From Heliocidaris erythrogramma (taxonomy: Eukaryota > Echinodermata > Echinoidea > Camarodonta > Echinometridae), in the NCBI GenBank assembly GCA_025617745.1, contig CM046858.1, forward strand, positions 53,484,545-53,548,544: a stretch of 64,000 nt of DNA, read 5' to 3'. Numbering within the stretch: the first letter of the stretch is position 1; every line of letters begins with the position of its first letter. The notes under the pieces were generated by a model that ran no database searches, was not told where the DNA came from, and saw nothing but the letters and a program-made list of their open reading frames with translations. Shown here piece by piece: positions 44,108-55,324 of the stretch. Position numbers and translations under genes: made by a program.

Positions 44108-44748
44108 ACTCGGTGATAATGGTTTTGATTTTTCCTCAAACTGGGCAAGATTAACAGAATTAACAAATTGAACCCTGGATTCTGAACATCAACATTCAAA
44201 TCGACATCCAACTCACAGTCATCACTCTTAGTCTTAGTCTCAGGCTCTATGTGATCAGTCACACTTCTCTCTCGGCACGTCTCATTCTTCTCTTTATCAT
44301 CAACCATGGAAACGACTACATCAGCCGCTCTTACAACAGGGCTTTCACTTACCACAGGACCCGACATTGAAACTTTGTCTCATGCAAGATCATTTCCCTA
44401 GATAATCGAGACACTCAGACTCTGTACCGGAAGTAACTTCTGCACTCCAAAGATTACTTCTCCTGAGACCAGATCAGAACACCGATCAACAACATGAAGG
44501 GGTACTTGAACAAATCCACCCACTCCCTCCAACAACACATTAGAGTCTGTAGAAGAAGATTCACCAAAAGGCAGTACACTATCTAGGATCAAAGACTGAG
44601 CTGCACCAATATCTCTAAGAGTCTTGACCTTTCTGGCATATTCACATCCCACCAAAGACACATATCCAACTGATATGTATGGTTCATACTGCGCTTGAAC
44701 CTTCGCAAAGTCAACTGACTTTATTCTATTGTGCCGAGCACCACACAC
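44104..44748 (-). pseudogene. Protease-region remnant of the Gmr1-like element
   Basis: Minus-strand reading from 44748 includes VKTLRDIGAAQSLIL, where a retroviral-type aspartic protease has LxDTGAxxSLI; the catalytic D-T-G appears as DIGA. VLLEGVGG and a hydrophobic region follow. A stop and frame change lead to a linker rich in acidic residues (44104-44367) that runs straight toward the RT fragment. In the Gmr1-like arrangement an integrase would be expected here, and it is absent. Confidence 0.7.
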
Positions 44749-44751
44749 ACA

Positions 44752-45300
44752 GTGGTGTAGTGGAGCGTATACGCTTGTATACGCCGTATACGTAAAAAAG
44801 AAATTGGACTTTTTCGGGTATACGCGCGTATACTTAAAAGAAATTACCAGGTTTTAAAATTTAAAAATATATGAATATAGGAAAAAAAGAAGAATTGTAT
44901 GAAATTTATGAAATATCGTCGAAATTCATACTCTGTGAGTTGTGTTCCACAGAATTAATTTGTGTTGGCGATCCATATACTCGACAAACTTTTGACAAAT
45001 CAAACGTACGTATTGCAGTATGATTGCGTATTATTTTTTACGTATACATCCGATCCATATCCGGCCGGGCCCGCGGCGCGCGTGTGATGTGCATGTGGCG
45101 GACGCGACGACGTGTGCCCAGCCCGAGGCCACTGGCCACTGGCGCGAGCTGGCTATAATTTTACTAGTCCTTATAGCCGCTAGGCCATCATCATGGCTCA
45201 TGCGCCGTACAAAATATACAATGTACAACTTCAAGGCCAAAGGAGGCGGAGCTGATTTCGTGCAGTGGCCAGGTCCCAGGACCAACTAAGGAATTTCAGC
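44752..45300. other. GTATACGC cluster and CpG-rich island within nested insertion
   Basis: At 44762-44840 the word GTATACGC and its variants occur about six times around an AT-rich spacer. At 45050-45170 the sequence becomes strongly GC- and CpG-rich (GGCCGGGCCCGCGGCGCGCG). It interrupts gag-pol just upstream of the protease remnant. No product is recognised on either strand. Confidence 0.55.
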
Positions 45301-47640
45301 CTTTGAAGTTTGAGGAAAATTGTGGGTGCAACATCCCTATGCATAGGCCCTATATTTTTGTTGCATAAGCACTTAGAATTGCAGAACTTTTTGAGGGATT
45401 TATTTCAAAGAACAATTCTAAACAAATATATTGTGTTCATATGTTGTTTCTCTGCAGTTTTCCTCAGTAAAATATCCAAATGCTTTTGGATGTGCGTGTA
45501 TAATCAGGGCAATGTGAACGTTGCATTGTATGAACTTCAAATCTATACTCATCTTTGCACTTCTAAAACGAATTCAGGTCTCAAAAAGCACAACTCAGTT
45601 GGAGTTAATTGTTAAACAGTTCATTGTGTTCAATTACCAAAGCTGCACTGTTTGCACATCAAAAAAAGTTTTTAAAAAATGTTATTAACATTGGGTAGTG
45701 TCAGATCTATGCACTGTTTTTGCAATGTCTGGCGATAGATACTGTTCTGTATAAATATAGATAGGTTGGTTAAGAACTTACACAAACATAATTACTCAAA
45801 TTCAATGGCTTGGTGTATATTCAAATCTTGAAAATATGATTTATTAATTAGATTTCATCTTTTAACTGACAAATATATTCAGAATAAATTTCACATGACA
45901 ATTCAAAGAGTATAATAAAGTCATATGCAAAAACTATATATATATATTCAAATGTAAATGATCCATTCATTCTGTCACATAAATGTTCTTGTGATAATTC
46001 AAAGCATTAAACATGTAAATATCACTGTAAAGGGTTTACCAAAACAAAAAAAATACCACTCATTTCAGTAAAATACACTATTACCCTCTTTTGGTATAGC
46101 AGTACTGCAAATACCCCAAAAGTCCAAAAAATAATGAGCTCACGCAAATAATCAAACTTTTCCTCCTGGGAAAATCTAGAAAATCATACTTTTTAGCACG
46201 TGCAGTATTTAACAATTTAAATAAATGTCTGCGACTGTCCTCAACCCATATGGAATCTCCTTACATTCTTGTCTTCCTGTGCTCGAGAATGTCCATGGGT
46301 GTTCAAGGAGTTGTGTCGCCTGTTCCCGAAAGCTTGCTCAAAGTATGACGTTGGATTCCGTTGTAAATGTAGCTTGTCCAGACGAAGGATCTCGTCTCAG
46401 AGGTAAGACGATCTGCCCTGGAAGATCTGTCCAAGAAGATTTTGGAATTCCCAGAATTCCCTGAACCCAGCTGCCTGACTACTGTTAAAACAATATTACA
46501 GCCGAAGAGTTACAGCATAATGTTTACGCTATATTCTAAATATATCTCCATATTATCTTTATGATTGTTTAACTCTAAGAAAATTATTCAAATTCCAAAA
46601 TTAATCAGAGAATGAATATTCACAATTTTACCTCATTCTCTTATATGCTCCAAATGCATAGATATCCATAACGTGTTTTCAGGATAATATTCCAATATAT
46701 ATATATATATATATGTATATACAAATATGTCAAAATAAACCTTGGATTTCATCAATATAAATGTAAAATCTTTGTTAAAGCTATATACATAACACATCTT
46801 CCCTTAGCAGTCAAAAACATCCTAAACAATCTTATATTCAGTTGACTAATTCTAAGTAAATATAACCAAAATTGCTACACTAAATCTTTTTCAAAATCTA
46901 CGAAATTAAAATACACATATTAAATGATTAAGTTCAATGACTTCTTGCCACAATGCAAACTTAGACGTTTTCAATGATATAACTGACCTTGATTCCTATG
47001 CCCCGCCCGAATTTATAATTTGTACAAGAAAATATGGGTTAATTAATGGGAAATATTACTAAAATGAAACTTACTGGTGTCATAGCCATGATGTGGAGCT
47101 GTGAGAAGTTTTGTCCTGGCCTGTTTTGCCCGGATTTCAGGATAGATGCCAACCAAAAGAAATTACTTGCTGCACATCTCATCTCCTCACACACTCACTC
47201 AGCACGCAGGTCCTGCCTTGACCAGTGCCAAAGTTGCTCTCCCAGTGGCAAGCTCATACAACATACAATTCCTCATGCACAGCTCATTGCACAAGGTACC
47301 ACTGCTCAGCACACATCATTCACATAACTCTCCTATTCAACCAGAGCACTCTAGCCTGTGAGCCTATTGTTCCCTTGGGTTGAAAGTGATGCTATTCCCT
47401 AGTAATTGCTCAATTGAAATTCCTGGTTACTTTGTGACAGGTAGGTATCTTCATGAATATTTTGCTCAAGCTCCCAACAAAATGTATGAAATGAGTAAAG
47501 ATGTTGTGCACTTGTACATTGCCTCTTTAACAAACAAGACGTCAGTGGAAGTGACAGTGTGTTTTGTAAAAATCTGTATTAACAATTAAATAATTACCTC
47601 ATACACTATAGCACAACCTTTACAGGTGATGAGAATTTGC
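45301..47640. other. Unassigned nested sequence
   Basis: AT-rich, with TA microsatellites at 45940-45955 and 46695-46720. Open frames at 46225-46464 and 47380-47589 show no domain I know. A donor-like CAGAG/GTAAGAC lies near 46399. The stretch separates gag from protease and so is inserted material. Confidence 0.4.
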
Positions 47641-47965
47641 CCCGCCCCCCACTAAGTATTATTTAGGGTACGCGTATGCTTGTTCCCTCCCTCTGAAAGC
47701 ACCCCCGTATCTCAGGGCTGCCAAAATTTCTGAACCCCCCTATCGCGGGCTTTGTGCGGGCTTTTCCTGCCTTGGAGACCCCCCTAAATTCAGAACACTG
47801 CTCAATGTACCCCCTATCTCAGGTGAGCTCTCATTCCAACCCCACATCTCAGGACAGACACCACCCCCCCCCCCTTTACCGGAGATTTTGGGAACACGCA
47901 TGCGGTCCCTTCGACCTCCGAGTGGGTGGGGGGGGGGGGGGGGAGGGGGGCGGGGATTTGCAGAA
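47640..47965. mobile_element. G/C-tract repeat element
   Basis: Dense in CCCCC runs with phrases CCCCCTATCTCAGG and ACCCCACATCTCAGG, then C and G tracts at 47864-47874 and 47927-47943. It is related in style to the other G-tract elements. Confidence 0.55.
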
Positions 47966-48261
47966 ACTAGAACAATCATTATTATGACAACGGTTTGATA
48001 ATATTTGGATTAGTTTGTGCATTTTGGACATATGGTTGATGCAATGATTGGTCTGAAAATACGACTCACTAACCCTCACTAATGCTTGATGCCTTTTGCA
48101 AAAACTAAGATTTAATTATTTTGATGTGATATTTATTGTGAAAAAGATGCCTTTGAAATCGTGTTTATAATCAGGGCACTGTGAATGTTACACTGTCTAA
48201 ACTACAAACTTACTACTTGCATTCACTTCTACAACTAATGCATAACTAATAACAACCACTG

Positions 48262-49430
48262 GCGTAGACAGGGGGCACAAGGGGGCCATGCCCCCTATTA
48301 AGCCACTACAAAAAAAAAAGCGAGAGCGAAAAAGCGGGAGAAGTGAGAGAGTTTTCGCGCTTCGAGCGGGAAGGGGGAAATAACTCTCCTCTCCCTACAC
48401 CAACCCCTGTCACATACAGTGCAGTATTGCGTCCTAATAACTGAAAAGCAGTCATGGCTTCGAACTATTCCGCCTAAACAAATTGTTTGCTACAATCCGT
48501 TTTCTTTCTCTTAAATTTGCTAAAACATCAGAGCTTTCGCGCTTCGCGCGGGAAGGGGGAAATAACTCTCCTCTCCCTGCACCAACCCCTGTCACATACA
48601 GTGCAGTATTGCGTCCTAATAACTGAAAAGCAGTCATGGCTTCGAACTATTCCGCCTAAACAAATTGTTTGCTACAATCCGTTTTCTTTCTCTTAAATTT
48701 GCTAAAACATCAGAGCTTTCGCGCTTCGCGCGGGAAGGGATAAACTCCCACTCCCTGCACCCATCCTTGTTATAGTGGAGTATTACGTCCAAAATAACTG
48801 AAAAGCAGCCAGGGCGTCGAACTAACATTTCGCCTAAAAAGCTGCTAAAACGTTTGAGCTTTCGCGCTTCGCGCGGGAAGGGAGAAACTCCCACTCCCTG
48901 CACCCATCCTTGTTATAGTGGAGTATTACGTCCAAAATAACTGAAAAGCAGCCAGTGCGTCGAACTAACATTTCGCCTAAAAAGCTGCTAAAACGTTAGA
49001 GCTTTCGCGCTTCGCGCGGGAAGGAGGGAAACTCCTCCTTCCTGCACCCACCCCTATTACATACCGTGCAATATTGCTCCAAATAATTGAAAAAGCAGTC
49101 GGTTCGTCGAACTATAACTTTCCGCCTTTGTTTGCTACAAGCCGTTATCTTTCTCTCAAATTTGCTAAAATATCAGAGCTTTCGCGCTTCGCGCGGGAAG
49201 GGGGAACACCCCCCCCCCTCCCTGCGCCCATCCCTGTTGCAGTGCAGTATTACGCCCAAATAACTGAAAAGCAGTCCGGACGTCGAAATAACTTTCCGCC
49301 TAAAAAAGGTGCTACGAGCCGTTATCTTTCTCTCAAATTTGCTATAATACGTCAGAGCTTTCGCGCTCCGAGCGGGAAGGGGGGAATCTTCCCCCTCCCT
49401 GCACCCACCCCCTGGGGAGCACGCACCAAT
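48262..49430. repeat. Tandem array of seven TTTCGCGC units
   Basis: It begins with an end-like GGCGTAGACAGGGGGCACA. TTTCGCGCTTC then recurs at about 48353, 48535, 48717, 48860, 49003, 49180 and 49359. Spacing is 182 or 143 bp for the middle units and 177-179 bp for the last. The short units lack a segment around TTGTTTGCTACAA. Each unit has a CGCGCTTCGCGC hairpin flanked by TTTCGCGC and GCGGGAA. The same family occurs at 35445-35930. Confidence 0.9.
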
Positions 49431-49865
49431 TAAAGGGTTCAAAATTTGCAAAAAATAAAGATGTAATTGCTTTGCTCGATATATCATGTATGTGTCATAA
49501 TTATGACTCCTGCTAAATATTGCGCCCCCGATGTAAGGTAATTAAAGTGTATAAAACAGCATTTGAAAGAAATCTCAATTTCAGGTACCCTTGCTGAATT
49601 TCTCGACTCTTTCTCAAGCCTTTCAGGGTTTTCGTTAGTTTTGCTCCCGATTGTAGAAGTGAGTGAATAGAAAACCGCTTATCAATGCATAAAATTCGAG
49701 CTTCTCTACCGCTCAATTGCAAAATTTCCTGGGTAAAATGCACAAGAAATTGCGTTTTTTTTTTATTAAAAATGAAAAATTTGCCGCTCGGTCGCTTTGC
49801 TCCCTCGCTGACGTAGATAGGTTTGGGCACTCGGGGGGGGGGGGGGGGGGTGCATGTGAGCGTGT

Positions 49866-49899
<34 letters not shown>

Positions 49900-50112
49900 C
49901 GATGTGTGTGGGTGTGATGGTGAGTGTGCGTGTGTTTTCTTGTCAGGTCACGGGGGGTTATTGTGTTTTTGAATCACCACAGCACGGTGCATCGCCTCGT
50001 CGCAACTTGGTGCTCTGAGGATTGGGCTATCAGTATAAGGGAGTATACCCAAAAAAATATTTACGACTACAACACTGCACACACACCACTTTTCCTAGAT
50101 TGCATGACATGA
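49431..50112. other. Unassigned sequence, G tract and GT microsatellite
   Basis: A G tract at 49833-49850 and (GT)n at 49859-49930. The boundary with gag sequence lies somewhere near 50040-50110. Nothing else is recognised. Confidence 0.5.
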
Positions 50113-50583
50113 TTCACCAATCCCATCGGTTGTGCATTTTCTTTTTCCTTTTTCGCTTTTAGAACAGGACAACTAGACTTGAAATGCCCTACTTTCTTGC
50201 AGTAATAGCAACTCTTGTCACTGTTCGCAGTCTCTCACTCAGACCCACTGGTCATCCTCACTCTCTGTCAGATCTTGTTTCTTACCGTTTTTCTGACCTT
50301 AACCTCGACCTTGACCATGGCTTCTACGGAAACTACCGCGAGTATTCTGTGCACCAGACTTAGAATTTCTATGGCTATGAGTAAGAACATACTCATCGGC
50401 GAGACTTGCCGCTTTACCCAAAATCTGAAACCCTTAGTTCCTCCAGATGTGAACGCACCTCCTGAGGCAATGACCTCTTGAATTCCTCCAGGAGTATCAA
50501 CTCACGCAGCTCCTTGAATTCCGTAACTTCAAGCGACTGACACCATCGGTCAAACTGAATTTCTTTTGTTTTCGCAAATTCCC

Positions 50584-50617
<34 letters not shown>

Positions 50618-51672
50618 TTCAGCTTTTATATAGCGCCTAATACATCGGAGATGTCTCTAAGCGCTTTACAGATATATTATTACCCTGGTCATCGGATTCT
50701 GGCATGCCCGCACACAATGTATGCACATTCTCCGCTCCCTGGGGAGTATTCCAGCCAGTCGCCTGTTAAGCGCACACATGCTAAGCAAAGGACTTTAACT
50801 TTCGCCATCCTACCGGGTACCCATTTAACACCTGGGTGGAGAGTGGCAAATGTAGATTAACGTCTTGCCAAAGGACGCTAGTGCTGCGGTGGGATTCGAA
50901 CCCCGGACCTCGTGGTTCACAGTCCAGGGACTTATCCACTGATCCACAACACCTCTACACAACAGCTATGCGACTGTGATTCAAGTTTTCGTGAATTTCT
51001 AAACTTTTGACGATACGCTTCCGGAACGAGCGCGTAGGCATGCAAAATAGCATTTTTCACCGTGTCATAATGACACACTTCTTCATTAGACAAAGCCGAA
51101 TATGCATCACGAGCTTTACCTTTCAGTTGCGACTGTAACAAGTGTGACCATTTCTCACGCGGCCAATCCAAACTCTGAGCAACTTTCTCAAAATGGAGAA
51201 AATACCTCTCCACATCTGTTTCCTCAAACACTGGAACCATCCGAACATGCTTCGAAACGTCAAAACGAGGCTGACCCTGCCTAACCTGCTCTCTCTCATC
51301 AGCACTTGCTCGCTCTCTTTGCAACACCACTTGTTCTCGCTGCAACTGAACTCTTGCTATCTCAAGCTCAAGTTCTCGTATGCGTACTTTGTCTGAAACC
51401 GACCTACCAGTAGACTGAGAATCTACCAGGGACTGAGAACGTGGAGGAGTCTGTTCCGCCTCCTCAAAAGGCAACACCTCTTCCTCTATCAGAAATTCAA
51501 GAACTGAATTCAATATGCTGGATTTCAGCATATACTGTTTTACACCAGGAACTTCATAGTGAGCTCCTAAAGCCAACAAATCATTCTTCCTTAAGCCCAA
51601 TTGCTCTGCAGATGGACTTCTTTCAAATTCTCCTACCGAAAATTCATCAGCCATCATGCACAACCTAGTCAT
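50113..51672 (-). pseudogene. Gag of the Gmr1-like element, interrupted by a SINE
   Basis: Minus strand from 51654-51672. The N-terminal part has AEQLGLRKNDLLALGAHYEV (SAP-like), then a coiled-coil region RELELEIARVQLQREQ. The capsid region is VFEETDVERYFLHFEKVA, WSHLLQSQLKGKARDAYSAL and AYRQKFRN. The SINE at 50583-50955 breaks it. It resumes with REFAKTKEIQFDRWCQS and LRELILLEEFKRSLP, a SCAN-like segment, and near 50160-50220 a zinc knuckle CYYCKKVGHFKSSC. The layout matches Gag proteins from which the vertebrate SCAN domain is thought to derive. It would assemble the particle and bind RNA, but it is inactive here. Confidence 0.85.
50583..50955 (-). mobile_element. Full-length tRNA-derived SINE inside gag
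   Basis: The minus-strand head has GTGGATCAGTGGATAAG as A-box region and GGGTTCGAATCCCACC as B-box. A body with GGCAAGACGTTAATCTACAT and CTCTCCACCCAGGTG follows. The 3' part has TGTAAAGCGCTTAGAGAC and ATATAAAAGCTGAATATT, and the tail is (TTA)n at 50588-50617. It splits the capsid/SCAN region of gag and is therefore younger than the LTR element. It is the best-preserved of the three SINE copies here. Confidence 0.88.
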
Positions 51673-52482
51673 TCAACAAAACCAAGAAAAACTAGACACT
51701 TGGCCGCTATACACACAACCAAAACCCTTCCAAACCGAAGGAACCTAGTTTCTAAAATATGAAAGAAACAAACCTGACTGCTATACACACAGCCCGACCT
51801 CAGCCAAACTGAGAAACCTAGTCTACACAATATACCGTGAAACTAGCATAGAACCTGGCCCTTGGCTGTTATACACGGAACCAACCAGAAACAACCTAGA
51901 TTTTTCAATTCCCGAAAAAGCTATCATCCATGGCTGTCATAAACCCCAGCCACAAAATTCCACTAAACCAAGTGAAAAAATATCCTGGACGTCACTACCT
52001 CATTCACGGCCCGTGCGAGAATTCTACCACACCGGGAGATAAGCCGCACCACCATACACAACGTGCTATACACACACGCCGCATCAAGTCAAAAGTACCA
52101 ACGGAAAAAATAACCCACGTTGAGCTCATATACCGTCTCAACGTTTATCACCATTCAGTACAATCATGAACAATCAGCAGATAATAGACTGGAAAGTCCA
52201 ACAGTCTTACAAACTGTACACAAGCAAAAAAAAACTCTGTTTCAAGCACACAAGCGCGAGCTAGTGAGTAGTGCAACACCGTGCAAACCACACGGCATGG
52301 TCAGCGACCACCAACAAACACACATACACACAGCGTGTATACATGCAACACACATTACGCTACCGCAGCGAATGCAAGACGACGAAGATCGACCACGACG
52401 GGAAATCTCAACAACATACTTACAAAAAACCGGTCAAAAACACACCATTGTCTACAGGAAAACAACCACTAGACTTCCGGAC
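51673..52482 (-). other. 5' leader of the Gmr1-like element
   Basis: Noncoding sequence between primer site and gag. It includes repeated CTATACACACA phrases near 51705, 51785 and 51870 that look like a local duplication. Confidence 0.55.
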
Positions 52483-52494
52483 AAGCCCCCATTT
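52479..52494 (-). promoter_or_regulatory. Primer binding site, tRNA-Pro type
   Basis: On the minus strand, immediately after the 5' LTR and a short A run, the sequence reads TGGGGGCTTGTCCGGA. This differs at one base from the well-known tRNA-Pro primer site TGGGGGCTCGTCCGG. It fixes the element's orientation. Confidence 0.8.
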
Positions 52495-52670
52495 TGTTAC
52501 GGGCCGCTCCCTACCCGTATCCCAGGTTCCCTGTCTTATATTTACGTAGACAGCACAACAACAGATTACTCTGGAAAACCGGTTGTAAGTTAATAAAACT
52601 CCATGTTGAATCTCTTTTTGGTCTCGATCGTCCCAGTCGATCTCGACCTATTGAACTCGCCCTCATCACA
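52495..52670 (-). repeat. 5' LTR of the Gmr1-like element
   Basis: The partner of 40120-40295, with the same 176-bp length and TGTGATGAGG...CGTAACA ends on the minus strand. AGAAC follows at 52671-52675. Confidence 0.92.
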
Positions 52671-52675
52671 AGAAC

Positions 52676-53010
52676 AAAGCCGCTCCGCAGGCGCGCCGAA
52701 TCATTCGGCGCCGTCGAGGGCCCGCCACTGTAAAAACTTTTCGTAAGGCGCCTTACTACGCTCCCTTTTCTCAATGTAGACTTAGGTGCTTATGAACAGC
52801 AAGTAGAATGCCCATAATACATATACATTGTAGACCTACATCAACTCTAGATCCAGGGGTGGATCCAGGAATCAGGATTTTGTCAAAGGAGGCACATATC
52901 TCAGAAAGCTTTCTGACAAGCAAAGAAGAAGAAGATTTTTTGGGGTCCAGTTTTCCTTCGAATTCTCTGACAAGCAAAAGGGGATGCCACCCCCCTAAAT
53001 CTGCCACTGC
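52676..53010. mobile_element. GC-rich patch and G-tract-family element
   Basis: 52685-52760 is GC-rich with GGCGCGCCGAATCATTCGGCG. 52850-53010 holds GGGGTGGATCCAGG, two TCTGACAAGCAAA segments and a CCCCCTAAATCTGCCACTG end. This is the same family as 12725-12960 and 24793-25094 with shorter tracts. Confidence 0.55.
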
Positions 53011-53107
53011 TAGATCTTTGACATCCCTATATTGCAGATTTGTAGCCCTACTGAAAAAAATCTCTCTGAAAATTTCAGTTTTATTGCTTTATATCAAATT
53101 GATGTAA

Positions 53108-53225
53108 TTCAATACAATACAATAATCATTTAGTACGCCCTTCCCATAAGGCTCGGAGCGTTTACAAAATATTTAAATTATAGAACACATTATATTTTTG
53201 TTTATACAAACACAAATCAGACAAT
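53108..53225 (-). pseudogene. 3'-end fragment of the L2-type LINE
   Basis: Closely matches the 3' end of the element at 36413. CATTTAGTACGCCCTTCCCA, TAAGGCTCGGAGCG and TTTACAAAATATTTAAATTA are all shared, including the AATACAATACAATA tail. Only about 110 bp was copied, a strongly 5'-truncated insertion. Confidence 0.88.
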
Positions 53226-53303
53226 GATTATTGTCTTTCTCCTCTTTTTTTATTGGCCTGTAACTTAGACTGCTTCTAGATCTAGTGGAAATGTTTTGAT
53301 TAA

Positions 53304-53630
53304 AGGGAGCGACAAGTCGCAATCTATGGGCGGTTTTACTGTTGGCTGCTCCTTTCTCTGGATCAAAGTTCAAAGCGACTTCAATTTATCGCGCGCAGCT
53401 AATAAAAGTTCGCACATTGACCCAGATTTGAGTAAACAAGATCGCCCGTTCTTTATTCCAGTATTTGAATCTCATTGGTCGGTTACGTATGTAGGGATTC
53501 GAGTTAACAATCAAGCGAGGAATTCGGCGATAACATTCCTTCGGTAGCGCACGATTGGACCTGAATGTATCCGAATTTCCCCGAGTCAGGCCAACTGGTC
53601 AGGCCCATGGATTACGACTTGCCAGTCCCT
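53304..53630. mobile_element. 327-bp TTAA-flanked MITE
   Basis: TTAA at 53300-53303 and 53631-53634 flanks ends AGGGAGCGACAAGTCGCAAT and the inverse, which reads ATTACGACTTGCCAGTCCCT. The interior is noncoding. It is unrelated in sequence to the other TTAA elements here, beyond the first AGG. Confidence 0.75.
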
Positions 53631-54462
53631 TTAAAACAAAGAAATACAAAACCACCTAAAACAAACAAATAACAAAACAAAAAGATATGGAGGAGTCTAA
53701 TAGTAGACCAGCCAAGAAGATTTTTTTTACTTTGGACGGCATTTTTGGGTAATGCTCGGCGTTCATGCTTAAAGTCTTGCAAAAATACTAACGAATAACG
53801 CACGGGCGGATGCCACGCGCATTTTTGCCTAAAAATGCCATTTTTGGCTCAAAATTTGAAAGAATGTAAAAAATCACAATTTTTAATTTTTTGACCTAAT
53901 ATGTAATACCTGATTCAGACTTTTCAAGTGATATCAGATTTATTTTGATTTTCAAGTTATAAACCCTATTAATATACGATTGAAAGTTGGATATTACACA
54001 CACATGTATGGTGTAATGAAACATAAAACTGTGATTTACTCAAAATAATAGGTTGTGAAAACTACCAATATTTCAAAGTTTTTTACCCAACGTAAATTTG
54101 TCATTTTAAACACTTTTTCTTGATTAAACATATCATGTATATTGTCATGTCACACACAGAAAAGAAATTATCCGATAAGGTGATAGATAACTCATTTTAT
54201 GTTATCCCAAATGGAACAATGTGTTTTTACTGGGTGCGCATTTTGACTGAAAAACACTATTTGGAGGTACATCTAGAGTGCATAATGTACATAAGGCAAT
54301 TATACCATGTTTATCAGTATAGTTTATGGGCCAAAAACTGAAATGTCTCCACCCCCTTAGAAATAATCTTAAATATTTTTTTTTTGCTGTTAGATGGGAC
54401 CATTAACTATCAGAATATGCTTCTTTGCCCTAAAATAAGAGGTGGGCGTGGCCACAAGGGCT

Positions 54463-54998
54463 ATTACCATGGCAACGGATCAAAAACAGTAGAATGTAAG
54501 AAAATGTCATGTATTCGTGATTAAGAAAGGACAAAAACACATTTTAAAATAATGTATCAAAAGTTTCTCACTTGATAAAAACTGAAATAAGAGTTACAAA
54601 AGGTGTCCATCATGTTTGAAAATGGCTGTTGCTATGGAAACAGTAAGATAAAACCCACATTTGAGCAAAAAAAAAACAACCAACGATGCTACCGAAAAAG
54701 GTAGTTAATACATTTGTATTGTACATGATTATCTTCTCCAGTTTTACAGGACACTCACTTATCAAAATTTGTTTAAGTAAAGGGATGATGGAGGAGACCA
54801 CTAAATGTGTAGGCCGTTACCATGGTAACAAATAAATTTATTGCATTTCTAATGAAATACAGAACTATATTTGTTTTCAACATGAAATACTGGTAAACAT
54901 CTAATAATTGTTACCGCCTGTTTAATTATATTCAAAAGTTTAGTTTGGAATAGAGTTTGGAATTTGATTTATTAAAAAAAATATGTTGCCATGGAAAC
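54463..54998. promoter_or_regulatory. Four RFX X-box-like motifs in left arm
   Basis: ATTACCATGGCAAC (54463), GTTGCTATGGAAAC (54628), GTTACCATGGTAAC (54816) and GTTGCCATGGAAAC (54985) are near-perfect palindromes of the RFX X-box form GTNRCC..RGYAAC. They are spaced 165, 188 and 169 bp. The surrounding sequence shows faint similarity between intervals, as in an old tandem repeat. Binding is inference. Confidence 0.6.
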
Positions 54999-55324
54999 AG
55001 AATTAATGAAGATGACATCTTTCAACTAAAGGAGGAAATGTAACTAACCAATACAAAATATATAGCAATTAGATTAACACACACCGTCAGCGATTAGAAT
55101 CTGCTCGTTGGCTGTAAATGTGACCACTATCATAATAGCTGTTACCAAAATTTGGTAGCTGATACAAAAAGTGGTGTTGTCTTTCTACCAAAATTTCTGT
55201 TTACTTGATTCCAATCTAGATCCAGAAGATTTGTGTCCCCTATTAAATGGGTGATACCAAAATTTTCACATTGAACATGATGACAAGACCTGCTACTTGC
55301 CTCACTGAAAATTTTATTTATATA

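Larger units (their letters stand above)
40120..52670 (-). mobile_element. Old Gmr1-like Ty3/gypsy LTR retrotransposon with nested insertions
   Basis: Two 176-bp LTRs (40120-40295 and 52495-52670) in minus orientation are flanked by a perfect AGAAC duplication (40115-40119, 52671-52675). This proves they belong to one 12.55-kb insertion. Inside, on the minus strand, are a tRNA-Pro-type primer site, a broken gag with a SCAN-like part and zinc knuckle, a broken protease, and RT/RNase H remnants. The frame stops right after RNase H. A long tandem array and a polypurine tract follow. No integrase is found. Pol ending at RNase H and the SCAN-like Gag fit the Gmr1-like group, in which integrase precedes RT. 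The LTRs differ at about eight positions, so it is much older than the element at 25.85 kb. Confidence 0.85.

Noticed and set aside
46225-46464. 79-codon cysteine-containing open frame
   Set aside because: No recognisable domain, no supporting splice or promoter context beyond one donor-like site; it lies in inserted, unassigned sequence.
48262-49430. CRISPR array
   Set aside because: Repeat units are 143-182 bp with no short repeat/unique spacer pattern, and the sequence is eukaryotic.
49717-49899. Valine/cysteine-rich open frame
   Set aside because: It results from a G tract and GT microsatellite.
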